Assembly: GCF_039529775.1 (NCBI RefSeq)
Contig: NZ_BAAANL010000001.1
Span: 992,001 to 1,056,000, forward strand
Reading direction: 5' to 3'
DNA: 64,000 bases
Origin: Myceligenerans crystallogenes
Lineage (GTDB): Bacteria; Actinomycetota; Actinomycetes; Actinomycetales; Cellulomonadaceae
Position numbers and translations under genes: made by a program. Shown here in pieces: positions 24,049-35,500 of this stretch. Each line of letters begins with the position of its first letter. The stretch's first letter is position 1. The notes below the pieces were generated by a model. It was given only the letters and a program-made list of their open reading frames with translations. It did no database searches and had not been told where the DNA came from.

Positions 24049-24816
24049 GTGACCACCAGTGCCTCGACCTCCGCCGTCACGCGCGCCGACGGCCGCGCCA
24101 CCGACCAGCTCCGCCCCGTCAGGATCACCCGCGGCTGGCTCGACCACGCCGAGGGTTCCGTGCTCGTCGAGTTCGGGCGTACCCGGGTGCTGTGCGCGGC
24201 ATCGTTCGAGGAGGGCGTGCCGCGCTGGCGCAAGGGTTCCGGCGAGGGCTGGGTGACCGCAGAGTACGCGATGCTGCCGCGCGCGACGAACACCCGTTCA
24301 GGGCGTGAGTCCGTCAAGGGCAAGATCGGCGGGCGCACCCACGAGATCTCGCGCCTCGTGGGCCGCTCGCTGCGCGCCGTCGTGGACATGTCCGCCCTCG
24401 GGGAGAACTCGATCGTGCTCGACTGCGACGTCCTGCAGGCCGACGGCGGCACCCGCACCGCCGCGATCACCGGCGCCTACGTGGCGCTCGCCGACGCCGT
24501 GGCCTGGGGCCAGCGGCACGGCCACATCACCTCGCGCGGCAAGCCCGTGCTGACGGACTCGGTGTCGGCGATCTCGGTGGGCGTCATCGACGGCGTCCCG
24601 ATGCTCGACCTGCCCTACGAGGAGGACGTGCGCGCCGACACCGACATGAACGTCGTGGTCACGGGCCGGGGCAAGTTCGTCGAGGTGCAGGGCACCGCCG
24701 AGCACGCCCCGTTCGACCGCGCCGAGCTCGACTCGCTCCTCGACCTCGCGATCGCGGGCACCGCCGAGCTCGCGACGATCCAGGCCGCGGCCCTCGCCCA
24801 GGAGCTCGGTTCGTGA
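24049..24816 (+). CDS. rph: Ribonuclease PH
   Basis: 255 residues, normal length. Motifs: RADGRATDQLRPVRI at the N-terminus, GSVLVEFGRTRVLCAAS, AEYAMLPRATNTR, the phosphate-binding GRTHEISRLVGRSLRAVVD, and LDCDVLQADGGTRTAAI. It trims tRNA 3' ends using phosphate. GTG 24049 is leaderless with TAGGCT (24036-24041) 7 bases before it. It overlaps the DUF3054 gene by 4 bases. Confidence 0.96.
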   Translation: MTTSASTSAVTRADGRATDQLRPVRITRGWLDHAEGSVLVEFGRTRVLCAASFEEGVPRWRKGSGEGWVTAEYAMLPRATNTRSGRESVKGKIGGRTHEISRLVGRSLRAVVDMSALGENSIVLDCDVLQADGGTRTAAITGAYVALADAVAWGQRHGHITSRGKPVLTDSVSAISVGVIDGVPMLDLPYEEDVRADTDMNVVVTGRGKFVEVQGTAEHAPFDRAELDSLLDLAIAGTAELATIQAAALAQELGS

Positions 24817-25208
24817 CCGTGTCCGACGGCGCCCCGGGACGCGTCCCGGTCGCCCCGGCGATCGTGGCCGACGCCGTCGCCGTGCTGACCTTCGCGATCA
24901 TCGGCATGAACACCCACGGCACGCTGCTGCTGGAACTGGGCCGCGTCGTCTGGCCCTTCGCCGTCGGCGCGGCCGCCGGCTGGGCGTGGACCCGGGCCTG
25001 GCGCGACCCGTCCCGCCTCTGGCCCGCCGGCGTCTGCATCTGGTTCACGACGGTGATCGTCGGCATGATCCTGCGCATCGTCACCGGCGGCGCCTTCGTC
25101 CCGACGTTCCTCCTGGTGACCACCCTGTTCCTCGGCATCACCATGCTCGGCTGGCGCGCCCTGGTCACGGCCCTGCGCCGCAACCTCGACCGCAGGTCGG
25201 AGGCCTGA
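24813..25208 (+). CDS. DUF3054 integral membrane protein
   Basis: 131 residues with four predicted membrane segments (about 15-35, 44-62, 70-90, 95-115). The family signature includes DAVAVLTFAIIGMNTHG and WPAGVCIWFTTVIVGMILR. It is common between rph and rdgB in actinobacteria; role unknown. GTG 24813 overlaps rph (GTGA), and the gene ends 1 base before the rdgB start. Confidence 0.88.
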   Translation: MTVSDGAPGRVPVAPAIVADAVAVLTFAIIGMNTHGTLLLELGRVVWPFAVGAAAGWAWTRAWRDPSRLWPAGVCIWFTTVIVGMILRIVTGGAFVPTFLLVTTLFLGITMLGWRALVTALRRNLDRRSEA

Positions 25209-25209
25209 G

Positions 25210-25845
25210 ATGAACACCGCCCGCCTGGTCATCGCCACCCACAACCGCAAGAAGCTCGTGGAGCTCCACGCCATCCTCGCGGCGGCCGGCGTCGACCTGC
25301 CCGACGGCGAGCTGGTCACCTCCGGCGACATCGGCGCCCCGGAACCGGTCGAGGACGGCATCACCTTCGAGGAGAACGCCCTCATCAAGGCCCGGGCCGT
25401 CTGCCGGTCCACCGGCCTGCCCGCGGTGGCGGACGACTCCGGCCTCGCCGTCGACGTCCTGGGCGGCGCGCCCGGCATCTTCTCCGCCCGCTGGTCCGGC
25501 CGGCACGGCGACGACCAGGCCAACCTCGACCTGCTCCTGGCCCAGCTCGCCGACGTCCGCCCCGAGCACCGCTCGGCGGCCTTCGTCTGCGCCGCGGCCC
25601 TGGTCACCCCGGACGGCACCGAGGAGGTCCGCCGGGGCGAGATGCGCGGCACCCTGACCGCGGCCCCCCGGGGTACCCACGGTTTCGGCTACGACCCGAT
25701 CCTGGTCCCGCAGGACCAGCCGGCCTCGTCGTCCCCGCTCACTTCCGCGGAACTCGACCCGGCCGTCAAGAACTCCATCAGCCACCGGGGCAAGGCCTTC
25801 CGCTCCCTCGCGCCGGTGATCCTGGGCCGGCTCGCCGTGCGGTAG
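25210..25845 (+). CDS. rdgB: Non-canonical purine NTP pyrophosphatase (RdgB/HAM1)
   Basis: 211 residues. It has VIATHNRKKLVEL at the N-terminus, ITFEENALIKARAV, DDSGLAVDVLGGAPGIFSARWSG, GFGYDPILVP and a C-terminal SHRGKAF. It hydrolyses ITP, XTP and dITP to keep them out of nucleic acids. ATG 25210 follows GGAGG. Last gene of the rph-DUF3054-rdgB operon. Confidence 0.95.
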   Translation: MNTARLVIATHNRKKLVELHAILAAAGVDLPDGELVTSGDIGAPEPVEDGITFEENALIKARAVCRSTGLPAVADDSGLAVDVLGGAPGIFSARWSGRHGDDQANLDLLLAQLADVRPEHRSAAFVCAAALVTPDGTEEVRRGEMRGTLTAAPRGTHGFGYDPILVPQDQPASSSPLTSAELDPAVKNSISHRGKAFRSLAPVILGRLAVR

Positions 25846-25877
25846 GGCCCAGGTCGCCCACCCGGCGACCTGGGCCC
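25845..25877. terminator. Bidirectional terminator hairpin
   Basis: 14-bp perfect stem GGGCCCAGGTCGCC (25845-25858) with 25864-25877, 5-base loop, starting in the rdgB stop codon. It lies between convergent rdgB and the sulfotransferase gene. No T-run, as is usual in high-GC genomes. Confidence 0.75.
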
Positions 25878-25881
25878 CGCC

Positions 25882-27093
25882 TCACGACCCGGCCGACGGC
25901 GGGATCTTGTACCCGGCGAACGCCGCGGCCACCTGGAACTCGTCCAGCCCGTAGCGCTCCAGCGTGTACTTGTGCCCCGTGTGGTGCGGCCTGTCCCGGG
26001 CCACGGCGAGGTTCGCGTCGTCGGCCTCGGTCCACCGCATGCCCAGCTGCTCGAACACCCCGTGCATCATCTTCTCCGGCTCCTCGACCAGGTCGTTGTA
26101 GGAGACGTCGACCATCACGCCCTCGTCGAGCCGCTCGCGCTGCTTGATCGCCTTCTCCACGCCGCGCGACGTCAGGTCCAGCCACTCCGCGCCGATCGCG
26201 TTCAGGTCCACCGTTCCCTCGACGTAGTGCATGTGCCGCAGCACCTCGGACATCGAGCAGCCCGACGCCAGCGCCTTGCCGGGCGCGCGGTGCGTCCAGA
26301 CGAACTGCGCGTCGGGGAACGCATTGAGGATCTCCGGCATCCGCCACAGGTCCGCCGGGTGCTTGAGCACCCAGCGCCGCGGCTCCTGCCCGTACGACAT
26401 CACCTGCAGGGCCTCGCGCAGCAGCACGTAGTCGCTCGTGAGGTCGGCGCCCTCGACCCAGGCGCGGTACGCCGGCACCGACGCCGCCGACGTGTGCATC
26501 TCCGAGTGGTCGCGCAGGAAGAAGTCCTCCTCCTCGCTCGTCGGGATGAGCGGGTGCACCTGCGACCAGTCGCGGCTGAACTTGTCCATGATCGACAGCC
26601 GCTTGGTGGTGGCCGCGATGATCTTCTCCTGCTGGGCCGGGTCGGTGACCGGCAGCCCGAGGTTGAGCATCTCCCACAGCAGCGGGCCCCGGTTGCCGAC
26701 CGAACGGGAGATGAGGTTGTAGGTGAACGTGGTGCCCGTGCGGGGCAGGCCGATCACGAAGATCGGGGCCGGCACCGGCTGGTCCTTCACGTCCGGGTGC
26801 GTGCGCTGGAGGTCCCGGACGACGACCCGGTTCAGGATCCGGCTCTGCACCCCCTCCTGGACCGTTCGCCAGCCGAACGGGCTCAGATCCGGGTTCGCCG
26901 CGTTCGCCCGCAGCAGGAGCCGGAGCGGCTCCAGGGCGGCGAGGTCGTCGTCGCCGAGCGGGGCGCGCCCGCGCTGCGCGGTGGCCAGCAGCTTGTCGAA
27001 GGCGGCGTCGGGATCGTTGCGCGTGCGCATCCCCGGGCGGAGAAGCACGTTCATCATGCGGAGCATGGGCGGGGCTTGGGACATGGCGAACAT
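25882..27093 (-). CDS. Sulfotransferase family protein
   Basis: 403 residues. The 5'-phosphosulfate loop IGLPRTGTTFTYNL is near residue 115, followed by RRWVLKHPADLWRMPEI and FVWTHRAPGKALAS, the 3'-phosphate site of PAPS-dependent sulfotransferases (Sulfotransfer_3). It transfers sulfate from PAPS to an unknown hydroxyl acceptor. No PAPS synthesis gene is nearby. Start ATG 27093 has CATATA six bases upstream on its strand; a palindrome GAACAC-C-GTGTTC sits just beyond. Divergent from the ABC-F gene. Confidence 0.85.
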   Translation of the reverse strand: MFAMSQAPPMLRMMNVLLRPGMRTRNDPDAAFDKLLATAQRGRAPLGDDDLAALEPLRLLLRANAANPDLSPFGWRTVQEGVQSRILNRVVVRDLQRTHPDVKDQPVPAPIFVIGLPRTGTTFTYNLISRSVGNRGPLLWEMLNLGLPVTDPAQQEKIIAATTKRLSIMDKFSRDWSQVHPLIPTSEEEDFFLRDHSEMHTSAASVPAYRAWVEGADLTSDYVLLREALQVMSYGQEPRRWVLKHPADLWRMPEILNAFPDAQFVWTHRAPGKALASGCSMSEVLRHMHYVEGTVDLNAIGAEWLDLTSRGVEKAIKQRERLDEGVMVDVSYNDLVEEPEKMMHGVFEQLGMRWTEADDANLAVARDRPHHTGHKYTLERYGLDEFQVAAAFAGYKIPPSAGS

Positions 27094-27124
27094 ACTGCCT
27101 ATATGTGCAGGTCAACACAAGGGG

Positions 27125-27137
27125 GAACACCGTGTTC
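27125..27137. promoter_or_regulatory. Perfect 13-bp palindrome upstream of the sulfotransferase gene
   Basis: GAACACCGTGTTC in the AT-richer divergent region between the sulfotransferase and ABC-F genes, overlapping the expected -35 position of the minus-strand promoter. It fits a dimeric repressor site; the regulator is unknown. Confidence 0.45.
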
Positions 27138-27294
27138 GGGTGAATTTCTTGTTTTCGGGGTGTTGCCGCGTCGAAGTATGCCCTAGTGAGAGCTGTTCGC
27201 GAACCCTTGCGCGTCCGCGACAGGAGAAGTTTCCCCGGGCCCCCTCACGGGCCCGTTCCCCGGGCGCGGGCCCGTACCGCATAGGGTTTCACTC

Positions 27295-29037
<1,743 letters not shown>

Positions 29038-29041
29038 CCCG

Positions 29042-29123
29042 TGCGCGAGGTGGGACTCGAACCCACACGTCCGAAGACACCAGGACCTAAACCTGGCGCG
29101 GCTGCCAATTACGCCACTCGCGC
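29042..29123 (-). tRNA. tRNA-Leu(UAG)
   Basis: 82-nt class II tRNA: acceptor pairs GCGCGAG/CTCGCGC, anticodon stem CCAGG/CCTGG around loop TTTAGGT (anticodon TAG), long variable arm with GTCTTCGGAC, and T-loop TTCGAGT. CCA is not encoded. It lies just after the ABC-F gene on the opposite strand. Confidence 0.95.
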
Positions 29124-29146
29124 GCGGGCCGAGTCTATGGGATCGC

Positions 29147-29626
29147 TCAGTCCAGTCCCAGGAGTTTCCGGACGCGGGCCACGTGGCCCGTCGCGCGCAC
29201 GTTGTACAGGGCCTGGGAGACCGTGCCGTCCGGCGCGACGACGACCGTGGAGCGGATCACCCCGGTGTACGTGCGCCCGTAGTTCTGCTTCTCGCCCCAG
29301 GCGCCGTAGGCCTCCAGGGTGGCGTGGTCCTCGTCGGCGGCGAGCGGGAACGTGAGCGACTCCTCGCCCGCGAACCTGTCGAGCTTGGCGACGGGGTCCG
29401 GCGAGACGCCGACGACGGCGTAGCCCGCGGCCTGCAGCGAGGCCAGGGAGTCGCGGAAATCGCACGCCTCCTTGGTGCAGCCGGGTGTGGACGCGGCCGG
29501 GTAGAAGTAGACGATCACGCCCTTCTCGGCGCCCTCCCGCAGCTCCGCCAGGGAGACGGAACCGCCGCCGGCGGCCGGGAGCGCGAAGTCAGGAGCCTTG
29601 TCACCGATCTCAAGCCGTTGAGTCAT
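29147..29626 (-). CDS. bcp: Thioredoxin-dependent peroxiredoxin, Bcp/PrxQ type
   Basis: 159 residues. PAASTPGCTKEACDFRD carries the peroxidatic Cys (C50) and the resolving Cys five residues later, typical of atypical two-Cys PrxQ. DKAPDFALP starts the fold. It reduces peroxides in the cytoplasm using thioredoxin. Leaderless: TAGCGT on its strand (29633-29638) six bases before ATG. Divergent from the GroES-like gene, which uses the same -10 hexamer. Confidence 0.94.
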   Translation of the reverse strand: MTQRLEIGDKAPDFALPAAGGGSVSLAELREGAEKGVIVYFYPAASTPGCTKEACDFRDSLASLQAAGYAVVGVSPDPVAKLDRFAGEESLTFPLAADEDHATLEAYGAWGEKQNYGRTYTGVIRSTVVVAPDGTVSQALYNVRATGHVARVRKLLGLD

Positions 29627-29682
29627 GCGACAACGCTAACCCGCGCGCTGCTCATGCCGACGGGTCGCGTAGCGTTGGGCCC

Positions 29683-30042
29683 GTGAGTACCGCTGTGACG
29701 AATCCCGGGGGCGCGCAGGCGTCGTCGGGCGACCTTCCCATCCGCATGCTGCACGACCGGCTCCTGGTCGAGCCCGAGGCCGACAGCTCCGAGCGGCAGT
29801 CCGGGGCCGGCCTCGTCATCCCGGCGACCGCCGCCGGGCCGAAGCGGCTCGCCTGGGCGGTCGTCGTCGCGGCAGGCGAGCACGTGCGGCAGGTCGCCGT
29901 CGGCGATCGGGTGCTGTTCGACCCCGAGGACCGCGCCGAGGTCGAGTTCGGCGGCACGGACTACGTGCTGCTCCGCGAACGCGACGTGCACGGCGTGCAC
30001 ACGGTGGGCGACGGCGAGAGGTCGGCGGGCCTGTACCTGTAG
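29683..30042 (+). CDS. GroES-like (Cpn10 fold) orphan co-chaperonin homologue
   Basis: 119 residues. MLHDRLLVEPEADSSERQSGAGLVIP replaces the usual GroES mobile-loop region, and GDRVLFDPEDRAEVEFGGTDYVLLRERDV matches the Cpn10 barrel end. The N-terminal 22 residues and C-terminal tail are extra. There is no groEL next to it, so it is likely a divergent paralogue. GTG start is leaderless (TAGCGT at 29670-29675). Confidence 0.75.
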   Translation: MSTAVTNPGGAQASSGDLPIRMLHDRLLVEPEADSSERQSGAGLVIPATAAGPKRLAWAVVVAAGEHVRQVAVGDRVLFDPEDRAEVEFGGTDYVLLRERDVHGVHTVGDGERSAGLYL

Positions 30043-30105
30043 GCCCTCGTCGCTCCCCGGCTCGGGCGGCCTGCGCCGCTGTCACGCAGGTCACGTCAAT
30101 TCCGG

Positions 30106-30136
30106 TTGTGAGCACCGGCCCCGCGCCTGCTAGTGT
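30106..30136 (+). promoter_or_regulatory. Promoter of first tRNA-Lys
   Basis: TTGTGA (30106-30111) and TAGTGT (30131-30136) with a 19-base spacer, ending 13 bases before the mature tRNA. Confidence 0.5.
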
Positions 30137-30149
30137 TTCTCTTCGTTGC

Positions 30150-30222
<73 letters not shown>

Positions 30223-30225
30223 CCA

Positions 30226-30243
30226 TCACGACGTTCGTCGTGA
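30226..30243 (+). terminator. Short hairpin after first tRNA-Lys
   Basis: 8-bp perfect stem with a 2-base loop directly after the encoded CCA. Next is TAGACT (30256-30261), a possible -10 for the second tRNA. Confidence 0.45.
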
Positions 30244-30269
30244 CCCAGGAGCAGGTAGACTGCTCCCGC

Positions 30270-30342
<73 letters not shown>

Positions 30343-30353
30343 CGAGACGGATG

Positions 30354-30390
30354 GGCGGAGTGTGCTTGGCGAGGCCAAGCCCGCTCCGCC
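30354..30390 (+). terminator. Terminator hairpin after tRNA-Lys pair
   Basis: Arms GGCGGAG (30354-30360) and CTCCGCC (30384-30390) enclose an inner stem GCTTGG/CCAAGC. Two more short GC hairpins follow up to about 30443. Confidence 0.65.
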
Positions 30391-30501
30391 TCGTCATTTC
30401 CCGTGGGGCGCAGCCCCAACCCGCCCGGGGACGAGCCCCGGCCGTCGTGTGAGATCGCACTGTTACCGGATTCGGGGCCCCGATGCTGGTAGAAAAGGCT
30501 C

Positions 30502-31071
30502 GTGACCGACACCGCGGATTACCCCGAGGACGACTTCTACGACGACACCACCCAGGTCTCCGGGTGGCTGACGGAGGAGGACCTGGCGGTCGTCCGGGCC
30601 CAGCTCCCGCTCGTCTACGTCGACGCCGTGCCGGTGCGGGTCGACGACTCCGGTGACGTGATCTCGGTGGGCCTGCTGCTGCGGGTCGACACCCAGGGCG
30701 CGATCACGCGGGCGCTCGTCTCGGGCCGGGTGATGTACCACGAGCGCGTCCGGGACGCCCTGCTGCGGCACATCGAGAAGGACCTCGGCCCCGTGGCGCT
30801 GCCGCAGGTGCCGCCGTCCCCGCAGCCGTTCACCGTCGCGGAGTACTTCCCGACCCCCGGGATCACCGCCTACCACGACCCGCGCCAGCACGCGATCTCC
30901 CTGGCGTACGTCGTCCCGGTCACCGGCGACTGCCGCCCCCAGCAGAACGCGCTCGACCTCGCCTGGCTGACCCCGGAGGAGGCCTGCGCCGACGCCGTCC
31001 AGGCCGAGATGATGAACGGCCAGGGCATGCTCATCAAGCAGGCCATGGCCCACGTCGGCCGCCTGCCCTGA
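30502..31071 (+). CDS. DUF4916/NUDIX-like hydrolase family protein
   Basis: 189 residues. The layout (LPLVYVDAVPVRVDDSGDVISVGLLLRV, then FTVAEYFPTPGITAYHDPRQHAISLAYVVPVTGD, and LAWLTPEEA) matches the actinobacterial DUF4916 group, which has a NUDIX-like fold but lacks the classical GX5EX7REUXEEXGU box; that box is also missing here, so pyrophosphatase activity is doubtful. GTG start is leaderless (TAGAAA at 30490-30495). Confidence 0.75.
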   Translation: MTDTADYPEDDFYDDTTQVSGWLTEEDLAVVRAQLPLVYVDAVPVRVDDSGDVISVGLLLRVDTQGAITRALVSGRVMYHERVRDALLRHIEKDLGPVALPQVPPSPQPFTVAEYFPTPGITAYHDPRQHAISLAYVVPVTGDCRPQQNALDLAWLTPEEACADAVQAEMMNGQGMLIKQAMAHVGRLP

Positions 31072-31135
31072 GCCGAGCCGGCGGCCGGTCCCGGCCGCCT
31101 CGACGCCGGGATTGCTCTGGCATACAGTCCGGGAC

Positions 31136-32401
31136 ATGACCGACGTCGTTCGTCCCGCCGCAACCGCGTCGCCCGCCGACCTGCTGGACCTCGAGTCCGA
31201 GTTCAGTGTGTCCGAGCTGGAGGTTCGCGACCGGGTGCGTGAGTTCGCCGACCGGCGCATCCGGCCCCGCATCGCGCGGTGGTTCGCCGACGCCGTCTTC
31301 CCGCGGGAGATCGTCCCGGAGCTTGCCGAGCTCGGTGTGCTGGGGATGCACCTGGACGGCTACGGCTGCGCCGGTGCGTCCGCCGTCGAGTACGGGCTCG
31401 CCTGCCAGGAGATCGAGGCGGCGGACTCCGGGATCCGCACGTTCGTGTCCGTCCAGGGTTCGCTCGCGATGTCCGCGATCCACAAGCACGGCTCCGAGGC
31501 GCAGAAGGAGCAGTGGCTCCCGCGCCTCGCGCGCGGTGAGGCGATCGGCTGCTTCGGCCTCACCGAACCGGGCGCCGGCTCCGACCCGGCGGGCATGACC
31601 ACCCGCGCCCGCCGCGACGGCGGCGAGTGGGTCCTCGACGGCGCCAAGCGGTGGATCGGTCTCGCGTCGATCGCCGACGTCGCGGTCATCTGGGCCAAGG
31701 TGTCCGACGACGACGCCGCGGCCTCCCAGGGAGCACGGAGCCGGGCGGGGGCGTCGTCGTCCGGGGTGAGCACGACGGGCTGTGAGCGCGTCCGCGGCTT
31801 CCTCGTGCCGACGTCGTCGGCGGGCTTCACGGCGACGCCCATCGAACCCAAGCTGTCCATGCGGGCCTCGATCCAGTGCGACGTCACGCTCGACGGCGTG
31901 CGCCTGCCCGACGACGCGATCCTGCCCGAGAACCCCGGCCTGGCCGGGCCGTTCGCGTGCCTCGACGAGGCGCGGTACGGCATCGTCTGGGGTGCGATGG
32001 GTGCCGCGCGGGACGCCTTCGAGGCGGCGCTGGGCTACGCGGGCGAGCGCGAGCAGTTCGGCCGCCCGATCGCGGCGAACCAGCTCGTCCAGGAGAAGCT
32101 CGCGAACATGGCGCTCGACATCAGCAAGGGCCAGCTGATCGCGCTGCGCCTCGGCCGTCTCAAGGACGCCGGGAAGCTCCGGGCCCACATGATCTCCGCG
32201 GGCAAGCTCGACAACGCCCGCACCGCGCTCGACGTCTGCCGCACCGCCCGCACCATCCTGGGCGGCAACGGCATCACCCTGGACCACTCCCCGCTCCGCC
32301 ATGCCCTCAACCTGGAGACGGTCCGCACCTACGAGGGCACCGACGAGGTCCACACCCTCGTCCTGGGCCGCCACCTCACCGGCCTCCAGGCCTTCCGCTG
32401 A
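31136..32401 (+). CDS. Acyl-CoA dehydrogenase, glutaryl-CoA dehydrogenase-like
   Basis: 421 residues. FVSVQGSLAMSAIHKHGSEAQKEQWLPRL, CFGLTEPGAGSDP and KRWIGLASIADVAVIWAKV are close to glutaryl-CoA dehydrogenases, and the catalytic Glu lies in RTYEGTDEVHTL near the C-terminus. It would oxidise an acyl-CoA with FAD and, if a true GCDH, decarboxylate glutaryl-CoA to crotonyl-CoA. A Ser/Ala-rich insertion of about 25 residues sits near residue 200. ATG 31136 is leaderless (TACAGT, 31123-31128). No other lysine-degradation gene is near. Confidence 0.87.
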   Translation: MTDVVRPAATASPADLLDLESEFSVSELEVRDRVREFADRRIRPRIARWFADAVFPREIVPELAELGVLGMHLDGYGCAGASAVEYGLACQEIEAADSGIRTFVSVQGSLAMSAIHKHGSEAQKEQWLPRLARGEAIGCFGLTEPGAGSDPAGMTTRARRDGGEWVLDGAKRWIGLASIADVAVIWAKVSDDDAAASQGARSRAGASSSGVSTTGCERVRGFLVPTSSAGFTATPIEPKLSMRASIQCDVTLDGVRLPDDAILPENPGLAGPFACLDEARYGIVWGAMGAARDAFEAALGYAGEREQFGRPIAANQLVQEKLANMALDISKGQLIALRLGRLKDAGKLRAHMISAGKLDNARTALDVCRTARTILGGNGITLDHSPLRHALNLETVRTYEGTDEVHTLVLGRHLTGLQAFR

Positions 32402-32402
32402 A

Positions 32403-32468
32403 CGGGTCGCGGCCATGACCCGCCGCACCTGAGCCCTGCTCGCCGCGAAGGATCCCGGCCGCGACCCG
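32403..32468 (+). terminator. 12-bp perfect inverted repeat after the acyl-CoA dehydrogenase gene
   Basis: CGGGTCGCGGCC (32403-32414) pairs with 32457-32468 across a 42-base loop, beginning right after the stop codon. It is a likely terminator or mRNA 3' stabiliser. Confidence 0.5.
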
Positions 32469-32583
32469 GAGGCACGGCGGGCCCAAGGTTCTCGCAGGCT
32501 TTGGTCCCTGATCGCCTCGCGTTCATCGCCTGGGTGCAGCGTGTGGCCGAGTCACAGGCTAGTGCTAGCGGAGGGACGTGGGG

Positions 32584-35500
32584 ATGCGGGCGATCAGGCG
32601 ATCACGCAGGAGAGGGCTGCAGGTGGCGGCCGCCGCCACGGCGGCCGCGGTGCTGTTCGGAGGGTGGGTGACGACGACGTCGGCCTCCGCGGTGACCGGC
32701 GCCGCGTCGTCGGGGACGACGTCGTCGGCCGAGGATCCTCTGACGGCGGGGAAGGACCGCCCGGGGAAGCCCGGTACCTCCAAGGGGAGCGGGCCGATCC
32801 TGACGCCGGGGCGCGGGGCCTATCTCGAGGGGACCGTCACCGTCGCGGCGACGCCGACGGCGCCCGGCGCGAGCGTCGCGAGCCTGCGGGTGGACGGGGC
32901 GGAGATCCCCGGCGCGACCGCGACGCACGGGACGTCGGCGCTGCGGTTCGAGGTGGGCAGCAACTCCGCGGACGCGACGTTCGGGAACTGGTTCGAGATC
33001 AACGGGCACCGGATCGACCAGCCTGAGACGTGGGCGAGCGAGCGGGCCACGCTGGAGGTGCCGAACCAGTACCTGACCAGCGGCGAGAACGTCGTCGTGG
33101 TCCACGTGGGGCCCAAGGAGAACACCTCCTGCGGCACGAACTACGACGACTTCGCGTTCTCGGACTTCACGCTGGAGCTGCTCGGCGAGACGGCCGACGG
33201 CGAGGAGAACGAGTACGGCTACGACTTCGGCGACGGCAACTGCGGTTCCAGCAAGAAGCTGCTCACGGCCGAGCTGAGCTTCTTCGTGCAGCACGACCCG
33301 CAGGCCACCACGGGCCTCACCGCGGAGCTCGACACCACCACCCTGAGCAACGGCGAGCACGAGCTCGCGGGAGTCACCGTCGCCGGGGCGGACACCGAGC
33401 ACGACATCGTCGTGAACAACGCCCCGGCGGGCGCGCCGCGGCTCACGCCGGCGGACGGCGTGCTGGTCAACGGCGTGCAGCCGGTCGTCGCGGCGACGGC
33501 GGCGGGCGGCGACGGCGGCGTCGCGACGCTGACGGTCGACGGCGACGCGCCGCCCGCGACGGCGACCCTGGGCGGGCAGGCCGCGGTGCTGTCGTTCGAC
33601 GTCGGCTCCAACTCGATCGACGACGCCTTCCACAACTTCCTGCGCGTGAACGGGCACCGGGTCGAGCTCGGCGGCGACTGGGCGAGCCGGCGCGTGGACG
33701 TCACGCTGCCGGGCGGCATCCTGGTGCCGGGCGAGAACACGATCGAGGTCGTCACCGGGGACTACCCGTCCGACTGCGGCGCGAACCGCGACGACTTCAC
33801 GATCTCCGGCCTCAGGCTGACGTTCGACGGCGCGGCCGTACCGGGCGACGCGGCGGCGAGCTACGCGATGGGCGACGGCTCCTGCGGCTCGAACGAGTCG
33901 CTGCTGCGGGAGGCCGCGACCACGTGGACGATCGACGCCCCGGCGGTCACCGCCGCGGACTCGCTCGGCGCGGGCGACGCGACCCTCGCGTTCGGCATCG
34001 GCTCGAACTCGATGGAGGCGCGGTACGCGTCCTACCTGACGATCAACGGGAACCGGCTGGAGCTCACCGAGCGTGACTACGTCTCGGAGCGCGTCGAGAT
34101 CACCGTGCCGAACCAGTGGCTGCTGGCGGGGTGGAACCGCGTGGACCTGGTCGCCGGGACGCTGTACGGCACGTCGTGCGGGGACAACCGCGACGACTAC
34201 ACGCTGTCCGCCCCCGAGCTGCGCCCCGCCGAGGGCACGGCCCGCCACGTGAGCCTGCGCGCCGCCCACAACCTCGGTGACGGGAACTGCGGGTCCAGCG
34301 TCAGCCCCGAGGTCGAGGTGGACTGGGTCTTCCACGTCGACGCCCCGGCCCGCGGGCTGCTCGCGCAGGTCCGTACCGACCGGCTGCGCGACGGCGAGCA
34401 CGCGCTGGCCGCGACCTCCGTCGCCGGGCGGACCGCGACCCGCACCTTCTTCACCGACAACGCCGGCCCGGCGGTCACGTCGAGCACCCCGGCGGCCGGC
34501 GAGCGGATCACCTCGGCCGTGTCGCTCGCGGTGGAGCTGGAGGACGCGTCCGGCGTCGCCGACGGACCGCACGTCACGCTCGACGGGGACGAGATCGCCG
34601 TCGGCGATCTCGTCGGGCCCGGCCTCGCGGCGGGCGAGCACACGCTGCGGGTCACCGCGCGCGACGGGCTCGGCAACGAGACCGAGCGGGCGATCACCTT
34701 CACGAGCGCCGGGATCCCGGACGCGCCCGCGGAGCTCACGCCGGCGTCCGGGAGCCGGGGCGTCGAGGCGCCCGTCACGTTGTCGGCGCGCGTCGGCGAG
34801 CCCGACGGCGGGGACGTGACGACCACCTTCACCCGCGCCGAGGCGGTCACCCCGGGCCGTGCCTGGCAGGGCGAGGCCGCCGCGGTGCCCACCACGCTGC
34901 AGGTCCCGGGGGAGAGCGCGATCGGCGACACCGGTGCCTTCGCGCCGGGTGACGAGCGGATCGTGGCGTCGCCGTCGTCCCGCGACGTGACCTACCAGCG
35001 GTTCGACGTGCCGGCCCGGACCGGCGGGCCCGCGCCCGTGCTGCGCTGGGAGGGCGCCGTGGACCCGGCGCGCCTCGTCACGCTGCACGCCTGGAACCTG
35101 CGGACCCATGCTTGGGACGAGCTGGCGGCGCGCCGCGGGGCCGCCGGGGGCGACACCGCGCTCGAGGCCGTCGTCGGCCCGGAGCACGACGACGCGGGGA
35201 CCGTGCACGCCATGGTCACGGGCACGGACCCGTTCGCCGACGACATCGACCCGGGCGACCCGGACCGCTTCGCGGACCCGTCCGGCTACGACTTCTCGAT
35301 GGTCCACTACACGGACACGCAGTACCTGAGCGAGGGGGCGGTCGAGCACGACGACGCCGCCGAGCGGGAGGTCTGGGCGCGCGGCTACACGAGCGTCATG
35401 GACTGGGTGACCCGGAACGCCGCGGACCGGAAGATCGCGTACGTCGCGCACACCGGCGACATCATCGAGAACAACATCCGGCCGTTCGGCCCGGAGCTCG

